From assembly GCA_002067895.1 (NCBI GenBank), contig MVRE01000013.1, positions 1 through 64,000 on the forward strand: a stretch of 64,000 nucleotides of DNA, written 5' to 3'. Origin of the DNA: Methanoregula sp. PtaU1.Bin051 (GTDB lineage Archaea; Halobacteriota; Methanomicrobia; Methanomicrobiales; Methanospirillaceae). The notes below the pieces were generated by a model. It saw only the letters and a program-made list of their open reading frames with translations, was not told where the DNA came from and made no database searches. Numbering within the stretch: position 1 is the first letter of the stretch; each line of letters begins with the position of its first letter. Shown here in pieces: positions 27,021-35,925 of this stretch. Both the position numbers and the translations under genes were made by a program.

Positions 27021-27082
27021 AGGTGCGGTATACGGATTTTCAACCAAAGGGATATAGTTGTTCCTATATCACAAAAAAAGTA

Positions 27083-28093
27083 TCAGAGGATGATCTCGAT
27101 GTCGAGCTTCTCTGCCAGTTCCTTGTAACGGTTCCGGATCGTGACCTCGGTCACACCGGCAACCTCGGCGACCTCTCGCTGGGTGCGCCGTTCGCCGCCA
27201 AGGATGGAGGAGATATAGATCGCCGCTGCCGCCACACCGGTCGGGCCCCTGCCGCTCGTCAGCTCACGTTCGCCGGCCTGCCGCAGTATCTCGACCGCCC
27301 GGCTCTGGACTTCGCCCTTGAGGGTGAGACCAGAGCAGAATCGTGGAACGTAGTCTATGGGGGAGGTCGGGAGGAGTTTTAATCCAAGCTCGCGGGAGAT
27401 GAACCGGTAGGTACGGCCAATCTCTTTCCGGGAGACACGGGACACTTCTGCGATTTCGTCTAGCGTCCTCGGCACGCTGCACTGCCTGCAGGCCGCGTAG
27501 AGTGCCGCTGCGGCGACGCCCTCGATGCTTCTTCCGCGGATCAGGTTCTTGTCCACTGCATCGCGGTATACGACGGCTGCAGTCTCCCGGACATTCCTCG
27601 GGAGACCTAGTGCCGAAGCCATCCGGTCCAGTTCCGAGAGAGCGAATGCAAGGTTGCGCTCGGTCGCGTTGGAGACACGGATCCGGCGCTGCCACTTCCG
27701 GAGACGGTAGAGTTGGGCGCGGTTCTTGGAGGAGATAGCCCTGCCGTAACTGTCCCGGTTACGCCAGTCGATCATCGTGGAGAGACCCTTATCATGGATC
27801 GTAAAAGTCATCGGCGCTCCGACACGCGACCTTTTCATCCGCTGGTCGTGATCGAATGCCCGCCACTCCGGGCCGCGGTCGATGAAGTCGTCATCGATGA
27901 CAAGCCCGCAGCTCTGGCAGACAAGCTCCGCACGTTCATAGTCATGGACCAGCTGCCGTCCCCCGCATTCGGGACAGACTGTCTCCGTATGGTCTTCCGC
28001 TTTCTTCTCCGTCTCCTTGACACGCTCTTTAGTGCGGGCCTTTAACGCCTCCCTCTCATTCTGGAGGAGTTTGAGTTTCTCAATTTCCGACAT
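27083..28093 (-). CDS. tfb: Transcription initiation factor B (TFB)
   Basis: 336 aa from ATG at 28093 ([10 protein letters not shown]); upstream in-frame sequence to 28186 would overlap gar1 and is not TFB-like. Zinc ribbon (CPECGG ... CQSCGLV), B-finger region ([19 protein letters not shown]), then two cyclin repeats ([17 protein letters not shown] and [15 protein letters not shown]) and a helix-turn-helix for BRE contact. It bridges TBP-bound promoters and RNA polymerase. It lies 22 bp downstream of gar1, a common archaeal pairing. Confidence 0.97.
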   Translation of the reverse strand: MSEIEKLKLLQNEREALKARTKERVKETEKKAEDHTETVCPECGGRQLVHDYERAELVCQSCGLVIDDDFIDRGPEWRAFDHDQRMKRSRVGAPMTFTIHDKGLSTMIDWRNRDSYGRAISSKNRAQLYRLRKWQRRIRVSNATERNLAFALSELDRMASALGLPRNVRETAAVVYRDAVDKNLIRGRSIEGVAAAALYAACRQCSVPRTLDEIAEVSRVSRKEIGRTYRFISRELGLKLLPTSPIDYVPRFCSGLTLKGEVQSRAVEILRQAGERELTSGRGPTGVAAAAIYISSILGGERRTQREVAEVAGVTEVTIRNRYKELAEKLDIEIIL

Positions 28094-28115
28094 CACATTC
28101 ACCAGATAGTATGAT

Positions 28116-28388
28116 CTATGCTCGTTTCCTGTACACGCGGCGTTCTCTTCCCGCACCTGCCTGCCCTTTTGAGAACAGTTTCTCATCAGGCCGGATCGTG
28201 CAACGGTCGCGGCAGATCACTGTTGCCAGAGGGGCTTTTACGTTTCCGAAGATGTCCACGATCTTACCGACCGGCTTCATCGTCCTGTCGAGAACATCGG
28301 TGTACAGTCCCGGCAGCTGGGCGGCATCGCACCGGATGATGAGCGTTCTTTTGCCAAAGGTGCTGATCGCTCGACCAACCATGTTCAT
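28116..28388 (-). CDS. gar1: Gar1, H/ACA RNP protein
   Basis: 90 aa; Met at residue 1 or 3. The Gar1/Naf1 beta-barrel is shown by [20 protein letters not shown] and [13 protein letters not shown]. It is part of the pseudouridylation complex with Cbf5, Nop10 and L7Ae. First gene of the gar1-tfb pair; the AT-rich stretch at 28420-28480 upstream is the likely promoter. Confidence 0.92.
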   Translation of the reverse strand: MNMVGRAISTFGKRTLIIRCDAAQLPGLYTDVLDRTMKPVGKIVDIFGNVKAPLATVICRDRCTIRPDEKLFSKGQAGAGRERRVYRKRA

Positions 28389-28492
28389 GTAAATGACCCC
28401 GGTAAGATTCGGCTGTGCCGGATCAAATTAGCAATCTATATATCAATGCTTTTTTAGTATTTAAATATTTTGTAAAGGTATATATAGAAATA

Positions 28493-29146
28493 TCAGCGGA
28501 AAAGGAGTTGCCGGATATCATAATTCAGGACATCCCTGCTCTCCTTTATGCTGAGTCCGGCACCCTGCGCGACCAGCAATCTTGCGTTTTTGTCAAGAAG
28601 GTCGTGTGGCGCATGCGCGTCCGAGTCCACGACAAGCCGGCACCCGGCCTGCCGCGCTGCCTTCACGACATGGCCGTTTGCCCGGTTATGCCCGCCCCTC
28701 GAGGTGATCTCGAGTGCAATACCGTTCTTTGCGGCGAGATGGGCGTCCTTCTCCGCTATAATGCCCGGGTGTGCGAGGACGTCAACGTCCCTGCAGCTGC
28801 ATGCGGCACGGTTGGTGCCGGCAGCAACGGGTTCGACCGGGGTCTCCCCGTGGACGATTACGATATCTGCCCCTGCCTCCTTGGCACGTTTTGCCAGTTT
28901 CGGGATCTCTTTCGGGGGAACATGGGTAATCTCGACTCCGCAGAGAAGGGTTACGCCGAAGAGTATGGCAGAGTTCCGGACGTCCTGAACCCTTGCTATC
29001 ACGTCATTTATATTTGATGCGTCCACGTGATCCGCAATTGCAACTGTCGAGTATCCCAGCACCGCCATGCGCCGGATCAGCTCGACCGGCAGCATCTCAC
29101 CGTCCGACAGGAGGGTGTGGGTATGCAAGTCGTACATCCCCTTCAT
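28493..29146 (-). CDS. PHP-domain metal-dependent phosphoesterase (histidinol-phosphatase-like)
   Basis: 217 aa from ATG at 29146 (MKGMYDLHTH), which overlaps the srp19 stop (ATGA). PHP metal-binding motifs: YDLHTHTLLSDG, IADHVD, VEITHV, LAHPG and VDSDAHAP. This compact form is common in archaea next to RNA-processing or SRP genes. The substrate is unknown; histidinol phosphatase, nuclease-type or phosphoesterase activity are all possible. Confidence 0.9.
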   Translation of the reverse strand: MKGMYDLHTHTLLSDGEMLPVELIRRMAVLGYSTVAIADHVDASNINDVIARVQDVRNSAILFGVTLLCGVEITHVPPKEIPKLAKRAKEAGADIVIVHGETPVEPVAAGTNRAACSCRDVDVLAHPGIIAEKDAHLAAKNGIALEITSRGGHNRANGHVVKAARQAGCRLVVDSDAHAPHDLLDKNARLLVAQGAGLSIKESRDVLNYDIRQLLFR

Positions 29147-29415
29147 TTCCTGCCTCCCATCTGTCGCGCGACTTTCCTGATGAGTGCCTCTTTTCCAGCT
29201 TTCCATTCGACGACGACCCTTCCCTCATGGCGCATCCAGTGGGCCGGGTGGTGCTTATCCTCGGCCCGGAACCGAAGATTGAGCTTCTTTAACGCCCGCT
29301 CCAGCTCCTGTAACGACGGCCCCTTCGCCCCTTCCTTGCGCGGCACCTTACGCCCCTGCCTGCGGTCCAGCGCGGCATTGAAGTAACATGGATACAGTAT
29401 GCACTCATCAGCCAT
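29143..29415 (-). CDS. srp19: Signal recognition particle 19 kDa protein
   Basis: 90 aa. CILYPCYFNAALDRRQGRKV is the family signature, followed by SLQELERALKKLNL and basic C-terminal KVARQMGGRK. SRP19 binds 7S RNA and primes SRP54 loading. It is coupled with the PHP gene by a 4-bp overlap and divergent from hypB. Confidence 0.95.
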   Translation of the reverse strand: MADECILYPCYFNAALDRRQGRKVPRKEGAKGPSLQELERALKKLNLRFRAEDKHHPAHWMRHEGRVVVEWKAGKEALIRKVARQMGGRK

Positions 29416-29470
29416 TGGAGGAGGGTTTGTGTGTTAAGGTATAAACACTGTACGCTCAAACATATCTGGT

Positions 29471-30118
29471 ATGCATCACATCGACGTCAGGATCGAGAAG
29501 GATGTCTACGACGTCAATAACCATATCGCGGACCATAACGCCGCCCACCTGAAGTCCCATGGGATCAGGGCTTTCGATCTCCTTGGCGCGATCGGTTCTG
29601 GCAAGACCGCGCTCATCGAGCGGCTCGTACCGCTGCTTGTTGCGAAGGGTAAACGTGCCGGGGCGATTGCCGGGGATGTCTACGGGGACGACGACTTTAA
29701 GCGGATAAAAGCCCTCGGCATCCCTGTCTACAATGCCAATACCGGGAAAGAGTGCCATCTCGACGCGCATCTGGTCGAACACGCGATCGAGCACCTCCCG
29801 CTCGACGATATTGACGTTTTATTCATCGAGAACGTCGGCAACATGGTCTGCCCGACCGATTTCCGGCTCGGTGCTGAGAAGAGGATTGTAATCGTCAGTT
29901 CCACGGAAGGTGACGATGTGGTAAACAAGCACCCGATGATGTTCCGCGACTGCACGATTGGTGTCATCAACAAGACCGACCTCGCACCGCTTGTCGGGTG
30001 CAATATCGACCGGATGGAGTCTGACATGCACCGGTACAATCCAGGAATGAAGGTCTTCCGGACGAACCTGAAGACCGGTGATGGAGTTCCTGCCCTCCTT
30101 GAGGAGATCCTTCTCTGA
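29471..30118 (+). CDS. hypB: Hydrogenase nickel-incorporation GTPase HypB
   Basis: 215 aa. P-loop LLGAIGSGKTALIERL, metal-binding CHLDAHLVEHAI, FIENVGNMVCP (Walker B, with the conserved Cys) and VINKTDLAP (guanine specificity). It inserts nickel into [NiFe]-hydrogenases with HypA. There is no N-terminal His-rich nickel-storage stretch, as is usual in archaea. hypA is not adjacent. Confidence 0.95.
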   Translation: MHHIDVRIEKDVYDVNNHIADHNAAHLKSHGIRAFDLLGAIGSGKTALIERLVPLLVAKGKRAGAIAGDVYGDDDFKRIKALGIPVYNANTGKECHLDAHLVEHAIEHLPLDDIDVLFIENVGNMVCPTDFRLGAEKRIVIVSSTEGDDVVNKHPMMFRDCTIGVINKTDLAPLVGCNIDRMESDMHRYNPGMKVFRTNLKTGDGVPALLEEILL

Positions 30119-30210
30119 ACAGAGCTGTTAAATAACGGGAAAGGGAATATATAGAGCACGCTCTTTCGGCATATACTACCGAAGACACAGGAATATAAAG
30201 GGGTTATTTC

Positions 30211-30588
30211 ATGCTCTGGCAAGGAGAATCAGTCAGAAAAGTGACCGGCGGGCGGATCCGGCCGGCAAAAGGAAAGAAGCGGACCGAGATCGGGCTTGCC
30301 CCCGCCGACACGCATATCGGCGAATACAAGCACAAGATCGTGCGTACTTTTGGTAATAACGAAAAGGTGCGGGCGCTCCGTGCAGTCTATGTAAACGTTA
30401 CGAAGAAATCCGATGGCAAGACGACGAAAGCTAAGATCGAGACCGTCGTTGAGAACGGCGCCAACCCGAACTACGTGCGGCGCAATCTCTTAACGAAGGG
30501 GGCGATCATCAATACCGAACTGGGGCGTGCCCGTATCGTCAGCAGGCCCGGACAGGATGGCGTTATTAACGCGATCCTGCTGGAGTAA
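30211..30588 (+). CDS. rps8e: Ribosomal protein S8e
   Basis: 125 aa, archaeal length. It starts MLWQGESVRKVTGGRIRPAK and carries GAIINTELGRARIVSRPGQ and GVINAILLE, as in all S8e proteins. Upstream AT-rich sequence at about 30125-30170 is a suitable promoter. Component of the small subunit. Confidence 0.97.
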   Translation: MLWQGESVRKVTGGRIRPAKGKKRTEIGLAPADTHIGEYKHKIVRTFGNNEKVRALRAVYVNVTKKSDGKTTKAKIETVVENGANPNYVRRNLLTKGAIINTELGRARIVSRPGQDGVINAILLE

Positions 30589-30648
30589 CCCCTTTCATCC
30601 CCGGTTCAACCAGCACCCTTTTTTGTTAAATCCTCCCATATACGAGCT

Positions 30649-31071
30649 ATGCGAAGGATCTATTACCGGTTCCCGCAGAGGATCGATCTTACCTTCACTC
30701 TCGGCCTGCCGTTTCACGAGGCGATCAGGCATATCGTTACTGAACTTGATGGTGCAGAAAAGACAAAAACGACCGGCAAGGAACTCGTGAAAGTGAAAAG
30801 CAAGGTGGAGATCGCGATCGATCGGGCCACCTTCGGAGACGTTACGCCGGACATTCTCAAGCCAGGAGCGATCTCGGAGGCTGCCGATTTCCGCATCTCC
30901 GTACTGGCACTCGCCCTGCGCGGGGGCAGCAAGGTTCCCATAGCAAACGATGTGTTCCTTGTCCGGCTGACGGATCGGATAAAGCATACTGACATCGAGA
31001 TCGCAAAGGAAAGTGGCATTCCCGGCCTCGATGCGCTGGATATCAAGAACCTAATCCTCGGGAAATCGTGA
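30649..31071 (+). CDS. Conserved-looking archaeal protein of unknown function
   Basis: 140 aa, not recognised. It begins MRRIYYRFPQRIDLTFTLGL, has a basic middle (GKELVKVKSKVEIAIDRATF) and a C-terminal helical part. No membrane segment. It is coupled to the DUF2240 gene (stop and GTG overlap) within an rps8e-led group, so a link to translation or RNA is possible but unproven. Confidence 0.75.
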   Translation: MRRIYYRFPQRIDLTFTLGLPFHEAIRHIVTELDGAEKTKTTGKELVKVKSKVEIAIDRATFGDVTPDILKPGAISEAADFRISVLALALRGGSKVPIANDVFLVRLTDRIKHTDIEIAKESGIPGLDALDIKNLILGKS

Positions 31072-31535
31072 CGCTGAAAACGACAATCGCCGCCCCGTTC
31101 CGGCACCTCCGGAAGGCGGCGATGAAGAAGAGCGAGCTCGTTTACTACTACGCGCTCGACCGCAAGTGGATGAGTACCGAGCAGGCCGCAATGCTGCTCC
31201 GGAATGCCGAGGAGGACGGGCTGCTCGCCCGCGAGGGGGATCTTTACAAACCTGCATTCGATGCCGGCACGGTCACGATTCCGATCGGGTTCAAGCCGAC
31301 ATCGGCTATCTTCGACAGGAAGGACGCGTTTGGCGAGGCGGTGACACGGATCGCCCACGTGCTGAAGAAGGAGGATACCGAGGTGGTTGCCGAGATGAAC
31401 AGGCTGATAATTGAAGGGTTCGACCACAACCTGCTGCCCGAGGCCGCAATCGCGATTATCGCCCGCCGGCACAAGGTATGTATCGACGATCTGATCCCGG
31501 TTCTTGAAAAGAATATGAAAAAAGGAGACCGGTAA
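31068..31535 (+). CDS. DUF2240 family protein
   Basis: 155 aa from a GTG overlapping the preceding stop. AAPFRHLRKAAMKKSELVYY followed by LDRKWMSTEQAAMLLRNAEE and a winged-helix-like region matches the DUF2240 family of euryarchaeal proteins. Function unknown. Convergent with rps6e, with a 4-bp gap. Confidence 0.8.
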   Translation: MTLKTTIAAPFRHLRKAAMKKSELVYYYALDRKWMSTEQAAMLLRNAEEDGLLAREGDLYKPAFDAGTVTIPIGFKPTSAIFDRKDAFGEAVTRIAHVLKKEDTEVVAEMNRLIIEGFDHNLLPEAAIAIIARRHKVCIDDLIPVLEKNMKKGDR

Positions 31536-31539
31536 CGGG

Positions 31540-31998
31540 TCACTTCTTCTTTGCAGGGGTCTTTGCAGGGGGTGCTGCCGCTGCGGGCGCCTCGCCCTCT
31601 TTCCCCTCTTTCGCCTGCTTTGCCGGGAATATCTCCTCGAGTTTTTTCTCGCCGTATCCCGTGAGTTTTGCATTTATCTGCACGAAGTCTGCGGTGATCT
31701 CCTTTGACCGGAGCATCTTCCTCCGCCGCTGCCCGTCCATCTTGGGGTGGTAACCTGTTCCGCCTGCGACGAGGAGCTTCTTCCTTCCCGCACCGGGAAG
31801 GCTGCTGTTCGCGGGGGTACCGGTACGGTCTGACCCGCCGGTAATCTGCATTTTGTACCCGGCAAGCCCCAGCGGGCCTGCATCAACTTCCTCCCCGATC
31901 TTTTTTCCGACGAGTGCGCCTGCCGCTCCGCCGCTTGCGTCAACATTGTAGGCGCGTCCTGTCTTCGGGTCTGCTATAACGACCTTGAATTCTGCCAT
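31540..31998 (-). CDS. rps6e: Ribosomal protein S6e
   Basis: 152 aa. FKVVIADPKTGRAYNVD, LAGYKMQITGGSDRTGTP and RRRKMLRSKEITADFVQIN are the S6e core. The C-terminus is a Lys/Ala/Pro tail (PAAAAPPAKTPAKKK), longer than many archaeal S6e. Downstream of infB on the same strand. Confidence 0.97.
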   Translation of the reverse strand: MAEFKVVIADPKTGRAYNVDASGGAAGALVGKKIGEEVDAGPLGLAGYKMQITGGSDRTGTPANSSLPGAGRKKLLVAGGTGYHPKMDGQRRRKMLRSKEITADFVQINAKLTGYGEKKLEEIFPAKQAKEGKEGEAPAAAAPPAKTPAKKK

Positions 31999-32131
31999 TC
32001 TGTGTCTCCTGTATTTTATGCACGCTTCATACGGCGTGCTTGTCTCTGTCTTTTACCAGCGCTTCCGCTTTCGATAAGAGAAGTACCCATGTTATTCGTT
32101 CATGAGGCTATTAAATCCTCGGGTCAGAATG

Positions 32132-33913
32132 TCACTTGCCCCAGAAAGGTTCGGCCTTCCGTCGCATTGTTGTATATTCGAGGAGGACTTCCTGCGCGGC
32201 GGGGTTCAGTGTTTTCATCATCTCCCGCTCAAGCACCTTGACATGCCGTTCGGGAATGTCTACGAGCAGGTCATCGCCCACGTTGATCTGGCGCCCGACC
32301 GTTGCACCCTCGATCGAGATCGCGACCTCGAGACCAGCCTCGGCTTCGCGGATGGTCTCGCTCCGGAGCTGCATGGTCTTCAAGTGTCCGATCTTCTTCC
32401 CGTCAGGCTTGATGAGGTCGACGTCGCTCCTGAGCTTGCCGCCCAGCACCCGCACCCCGACAACTGCAGGGTTGCTCTGCCGGAAGACGCAGTCAGGAAG
32501 GAGCCGGATCTTCGCCGGCATGACGATGTGCTCAAACTTCTTCTGCTCGGCAAGCCGCCTCTGCTCGTCCCGCCATGCTATGTACTGGTCGATTAGCTGG
32601 TAGATGACGTTTCCAGCAAAGACCTTCACCTGCGTGTACAGCGGGTTCTTGATCATCTCGGCTGCATCGGGGAGTATCGGGGTATTGAAGGCAAGCAGGG
32701 CCCGGTAGTACTGGTTCTTGATGGTCTCTGTCTCGATAAGATCATGACGGCTTACCGGGCCGACCTCCGCACGCATCACGCCGATCTCCTTTGCCTCCAG
32801 TTCCTTGCAGAGGGCCTCTAGCGCCCCGATGGTATCGGCCTTGATGACCAGCCCCTCATCGGCAAGCTTGACATGAATCTCCTGCATCTCTTTTTTAATG
32901 CGCTCTTCAACCTCCGCACGGTTGCCCCGGATCACGAAGAGAGGCGAGCCCGCTATCACGCCCTCGAGCTGGGGCGCCGAGACCTTTATCCCCGCAGCCG
33001 CGGCAACGGACTTCACCCGCTCGAACCGGTCCTCGATCAGAATCTCCTTCATGGGCCGGGGCTTGAGGAGCGACCTGACTTTCGTTACCAGTACGCCGTC
33101 CTGCTTTGCGGCCGCGATCTCGTCGCCGACAGAGAGCGTGCCGTCATACAGGATTACATCCAGCGTCGTGCCCAGCCCCCGCTCTTCCTTGACCTCGAGC
33201 ACGGTGCCGGCGCCGGGGCCTTCTACAGAGAGCTTCAGTTCCTGCCCCATGTAACGCTGGGCTAGCCCGATCATGACGAGGAGAAGGTCGGGGATCCCTT
33301 CCCCGGTATGGGCGCTTACAGGGACGATTGCAAGGTTCCGTGCGAAATCGGCCACACGGTCGAACCGGTCCGCGGAGAAGCCGAGCTCCCCGAGTTTTCC
33401 CACGATCTCGTAGGTCTTGTTCTCGACATCGCTCTTCACGCGTTCATTCTGCTTGTTAAATGACGACACGAAGGTCTCGTTCTCGTATACACGCCAGCCG
33501 TGGACCCGGTCGAGCTTGGTTGCGGCGATAACAAACGGCGTCCTGCAGTTCCGGAGGATCTGAAGGGCTTCGATAGTCTGGGGCTGGAAACCCTGCATGA
33601 TGTCAACGACGAGGATCGCCATGTCGGCAAGCGCCCCCCCGCGGGCACGCAGCGTGGTGAAGGCGTGGTGGCCCGGCGTGTCGATGAATAGGAGGCCCGG
33701 GATGTTGATAGGCACCTTCTCCATCGTGCCGCTCATCGTCCGGATCGCCTCGATGGGGACGATGGTCGCGCCGATATGCTGGGTGATTGCGCCGGCCTCG
33801 GATGAGACCACGGACGAACCCCGGATCCGGTCGAGGAGCGAGGTCTTGCCGTGATCCACGTGGCCCATCACGCAGACGATGGGTGTACGGATATTCGGGT
33901 TTTGCTGCGCCAT
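32132..33913 (-). CDS. infB: Translation initiation factor aIF5B (IF-2 homologue)
   Basis: 593 aa from ATG at 33913 (MAQQNPNIRTPIVCVMG); in-frame codons upstream to 33946 are not family-like. GTPase motifs: GHVDHGKTSLLDRI, DTPGHHAF and ATKLDRV, followed by beta-barrel domain II, an alpha/beta domain III and a C-terminal barrel ending in a helix. It promotes subunit joining. The 133-bp gap to rps6e has no other gene. Confidence 0.97.
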   Translation of the reverse strand: MAQQNPNIRTPIVCVMGHVDHGKTSLLDRIRGSSVVSSEAGAITQHIGATIVPIEAIRTMSGTMEKVPINIPGLLFIDTPGHHAFTTLRARGGALADMAILVVDIMQGFQPQTIEALQILRNCRTPFVIAATKLDRVHGWRVYENETFVSSFNKQNERVKSDVENKTYEIVGKLGELGFSADRFDRVADFARNLAIVPVSAHTGEGIPDLLLVMIGLAQRYMGQELKLSVEGPGAGTVLEVKEERGLGTTLDVILYDGTLSVGDEIAAAKQDGVLVTKVRSLLKPRPMKEILIEDRFERVKSVAAAAGIKVSAPQLEGVIAGSPLFVIRGNRAEVEERIKKEMQEIHVKLADEGLVIKADTIGALEALCKELEAKEIGVMRAEVGPVSRHDLIETETIKNQYYRALLAFNTPILPDAAEMIKNPLYTQVKVFAGNVIYQLIDQYIAWRDEQRRLAEQKKFEHIVMPAKIRLLPDCVFRQSNPAVVGVRVLGGKLRSDVDLIKPDGKKIGHLKTMQLRSETIREAEAGLEVAISIEGATVGRQINVGDDLLVDIPERHVKVLEREMMKTLNPAAQEVLLEYTTMRRKAEPFWGK

Positions 33914-34095
33914 TGCCACCACCGGTCCATGCGCGGGGAGACGCACCGGCAGCGGTTTAAACCGGATGAAAACTGCGATACCCCGCTCTGTTATGAACGT
34001 TCGGACGGTTTGTCCATGTCAACCTGATTATTACTGGACAAGTGGGGATATTAATAGTCTTTGAAAATGCGCCGGGGGTTTGGATAATCAATAAA

Positions 34096-34205
34096 GCCGA
34101 TCTGCCCGCCGCGCGACTCGGCAGGTATCAATCGTCTCATCAGCGATGGTTGATTTGAGAAGCCATCAGGCTTCGAGCGTCGCGCTGGGCGGGTGCTATC
34201 GCAGG
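34096..34205. ncRNA. Candidate three-way-junction structured RNA
   Basis: A closing stem pairs 34105-34117 (CCCGCCGCGCGAC) with 34179-34193 (GTCGCGCTGGGCGGG, TG bulge), 13 bp in all. Inside are a stem 34127-34134 with 34144-34154 (ATCAA/TTGAT and TCG/CGA) and a perfect hairpin GAAGCC-ATCA-GGCTTC at 34159-34174. It is GC-rich within AT-richer flanks. Strand and family are not established; an A-run follows at about 34208. Confidence 0.5.
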
Positions 34206-34318
34206 AATCATAAAAAAAAAGCAATTTATCGGAGCAAGCCGTCTCTTTCTCATTGGAATCGATTGAAAATGCAATTCATGGTGTAATCATGACAACCGGC
34301 GACCAAATCGAAATATAT

Positions 34319-34425
34319 GGCCCGACCCCCTACATCACCTCCGGTTACATTCCGGCCTGAGTCGCCATCGCTAAATCAGGCAAATAACCGGCCTGAAAAT
34401 TAAATGGCATGTAGGGGGTCGGACC
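34319..34425. repeat. Nested long hairpin with 17-bp arms
   Basis: Arms 34319-34335 and 34409-34425 pair over 16 of 17 bp (CGACCCCCTACAT against ATGTAGGGGGTCG). Inside, 34341-34347 (CCGGTTA) pairs with 34385-34391, and 34355-34360 (GCCTGA) with 34376-34381. The result is a rod-like nested fold. It may be an RNA, a short inverted-repeat element or a cruciform. Confidence 0.6.
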
Positions 34426-34527
34426 AATATTTACGGACGGAAGCTGAATTCCGGATGCGTTGAAATGATGGAAAATATGACGAAGATTCTCAGCAGCCCC
34501 CGGTTTGCTGCAAGCCTGAAACATATC

Positions 34528-34539
34528 GTCCGACCCCCT
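34528..34539. repeat. Third copy of the hairpin arm core (GTCCGACCCCCT)
   Basis: Same orientation as the left arm of the nested hairpin. It can pair over 12 bp with 34413-34424, in competition with the left arm, so two mutually exclusive folds are possible. Confidence 0.55.
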
Positions 34540-34692
34540 TCAACACCTTGCACATTTTACGGATATATCAGTGGTTGAGGAGCGGTCTAATTGCATTAGT
34601 GGTTGCATCGCCCGTCACGGTCGGCGAAAATTCCCGTATCTTTAATAAAGATACCTTAAAGTGCGAAAAATGCCAATGTAAAAAGGCAATCT

Positions 34693-34765
34693 GCCAGGGT
34701 GGGGTAGTTGGTTATCCTAGAGGACTGTGGATCCTCCGACCCGGGTTCGAATCTCGGCCCTGGCC
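34693..34765 (+). tRNA. tRNA-His (anticodon GUG)
   Basis: 73 nt. Acceptor GCCAGGG/CCCTGGC, discriminator C. Anticodon stem GAGGA/TCCTC around CTGTGGA (anticodon GTG). T-arm loop TTCGAAT. The base before G1 is T, so the histidine-specific G-1 must be added after transcription. Confidence 0.96.
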
Positions 34766-34912
34766 TCATTTCTGCTCGTGTGTCTGCTCTTTTCCGGTTG
34801 GTTCGTACTCGACCTCCGGTAGTTCTCCGGATGCCGTTCTGCTGTCGTGAAAACCGATATCCTAATACCCGGCAGTGATCCAATACCCATTACAACAGGG
34901 AGTGCGTGAGAT

Positions 34913-35743
34913 ATGCTGCCACACAGTGAAATCGCCCGCGCAACCGGAATGAAGTTCAACCCGGTCGCCATCGTATGGACTGACAAAAAACCCGCCGGGG
35001 CTCTCGAACCGAAGGCCGGTGCATGGGGCTGCGTGATGTGGCTCTTTGCGAAGGTCGCAAAAGACGGGAAGACCGCGGTGTTTTCGAGCGAGACGGTCGG
35101 CTGCGCCGGCGGGGCGATGGGGCTCGGGTTCGGGCGGCCTCTGGAGAAGCACGCGGCCCGGAACGAGGAGGGGTTCTGCAGCTTTCTCTCGAACGGCCTT
35201 GAGGGGGCCGTGGATAAGAAAGCATACGAAGCGATCATTGCACAGTCATTCGATGCCCACCACACGAAGATGCTCATCGAGGGCGAACGATTCATGAAGA
35301 ACCCGAAGGCCGTTCACAATTTCTTAAAGAACCTCCCCGTCTACGACGTGAAGGGCCGGTACATCGTGATGAAGCCGATTTCGAAGGTTGAGGACAGCGA
35401 GGAGGTAAAAAGCGTGGTGTTTGTCGCCAACGCGGACCAGATCGCTGCGCTGTCCCTGCTTGCGAATTACGAGACCGGGAATATCCGGGAGGGGATCGTT
35501 GTCGCGGCCGGGGCTGCGGGATGCCAGGCGATGGGCGTCTGTACGTATGTCGAGGGGGAGAGCAAAAAACCACGGGCTGTCGTTGGCCTCACCGACCTCG
35601 CGGCACGGATGCATGTCCGGAATGTGCTGGGAAAAGACGTGCTCACGTTCTCCGTTCCGTTCGCAATTTACCAGAGGATGGAGCGGGATGTCAAAGGGAG
35701 TTTTCTTGAACTGGATCTCTGGAGGGGGCTGCGGGACTCGTAA
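34913..35743 (+). CDS. DUF169 family protein
   Basis: 276 aa. GAWGCVMWLFAKVAKDGK, VGCAGGAMGLGFGRP and GAAGCQAMGVCTY are the cysteine-containing signatures of DUF169, a family frequent in methanogens and other anaerobes. The conserved cysteines suggest a metal or cofactor, but the function is unknown. It appears to stand alone. Confidence 0.88.
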   Translation: MLPHSEIARATGMKFNPVAIVWTDKKPAGALEPKAGAWGCVMWLFAKVAKDGKTAVFSSETVGCAGGAMGLGFGRPLEKHAARNEEGFCSFLSNGLEGAVDKKAYEAIIAQSFDAHHTKMLIEGERFMKNPKAVHNFLKNLPVYDVKGRYIVMKPISKVEDSEEVKSVVFVANADQIAALSLLANYETGNIREGIVVAAGAAGCQAMGVCTYVEGESKKPRAVVGLTDLAARMHVRNVLGKDVLTFSVPFAIYQRMERDVKGSFLELDLWRGLRDS

Positions 35744-35925
35744 AACCACTTTTTTCGGCTCTGTTGAAATCACTTTTTCTATGTTGACAGGGGTAATCCA
35801 TGCGTCACGGATTTCGACAGGTATCATATGGGGGGATGCCGCAGTGGTGGGGGCGAAGCCACCAAGAACGTTATGAAAAATGATGATTTCACAAAAGCTG
35901 TTTTCTTACCTATACCGGATCCTGT

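Larger units (their letters stand above)
33914..34692. other. 779-bp gene-free stretch with structured elements
   Basis: No convincing protein-coding frame lies here. It holds the infB promoter side, the candidate RNA at 34096-34205, the nested hairpin at 34319-34425, a further copy of its stem sequence at 34528-34539, and the tRNA-His promoter region (AT-rich near 34640-34680). Confidence 0.7.

Noticed and set aside
26260-27128. Small proteins rich in TRRDLNPP-like peptides around the tRNA genes
   Set aside because: These are translations of tRNA T-arms and the tRNA-derived repeats, a known source of false protein annotations.
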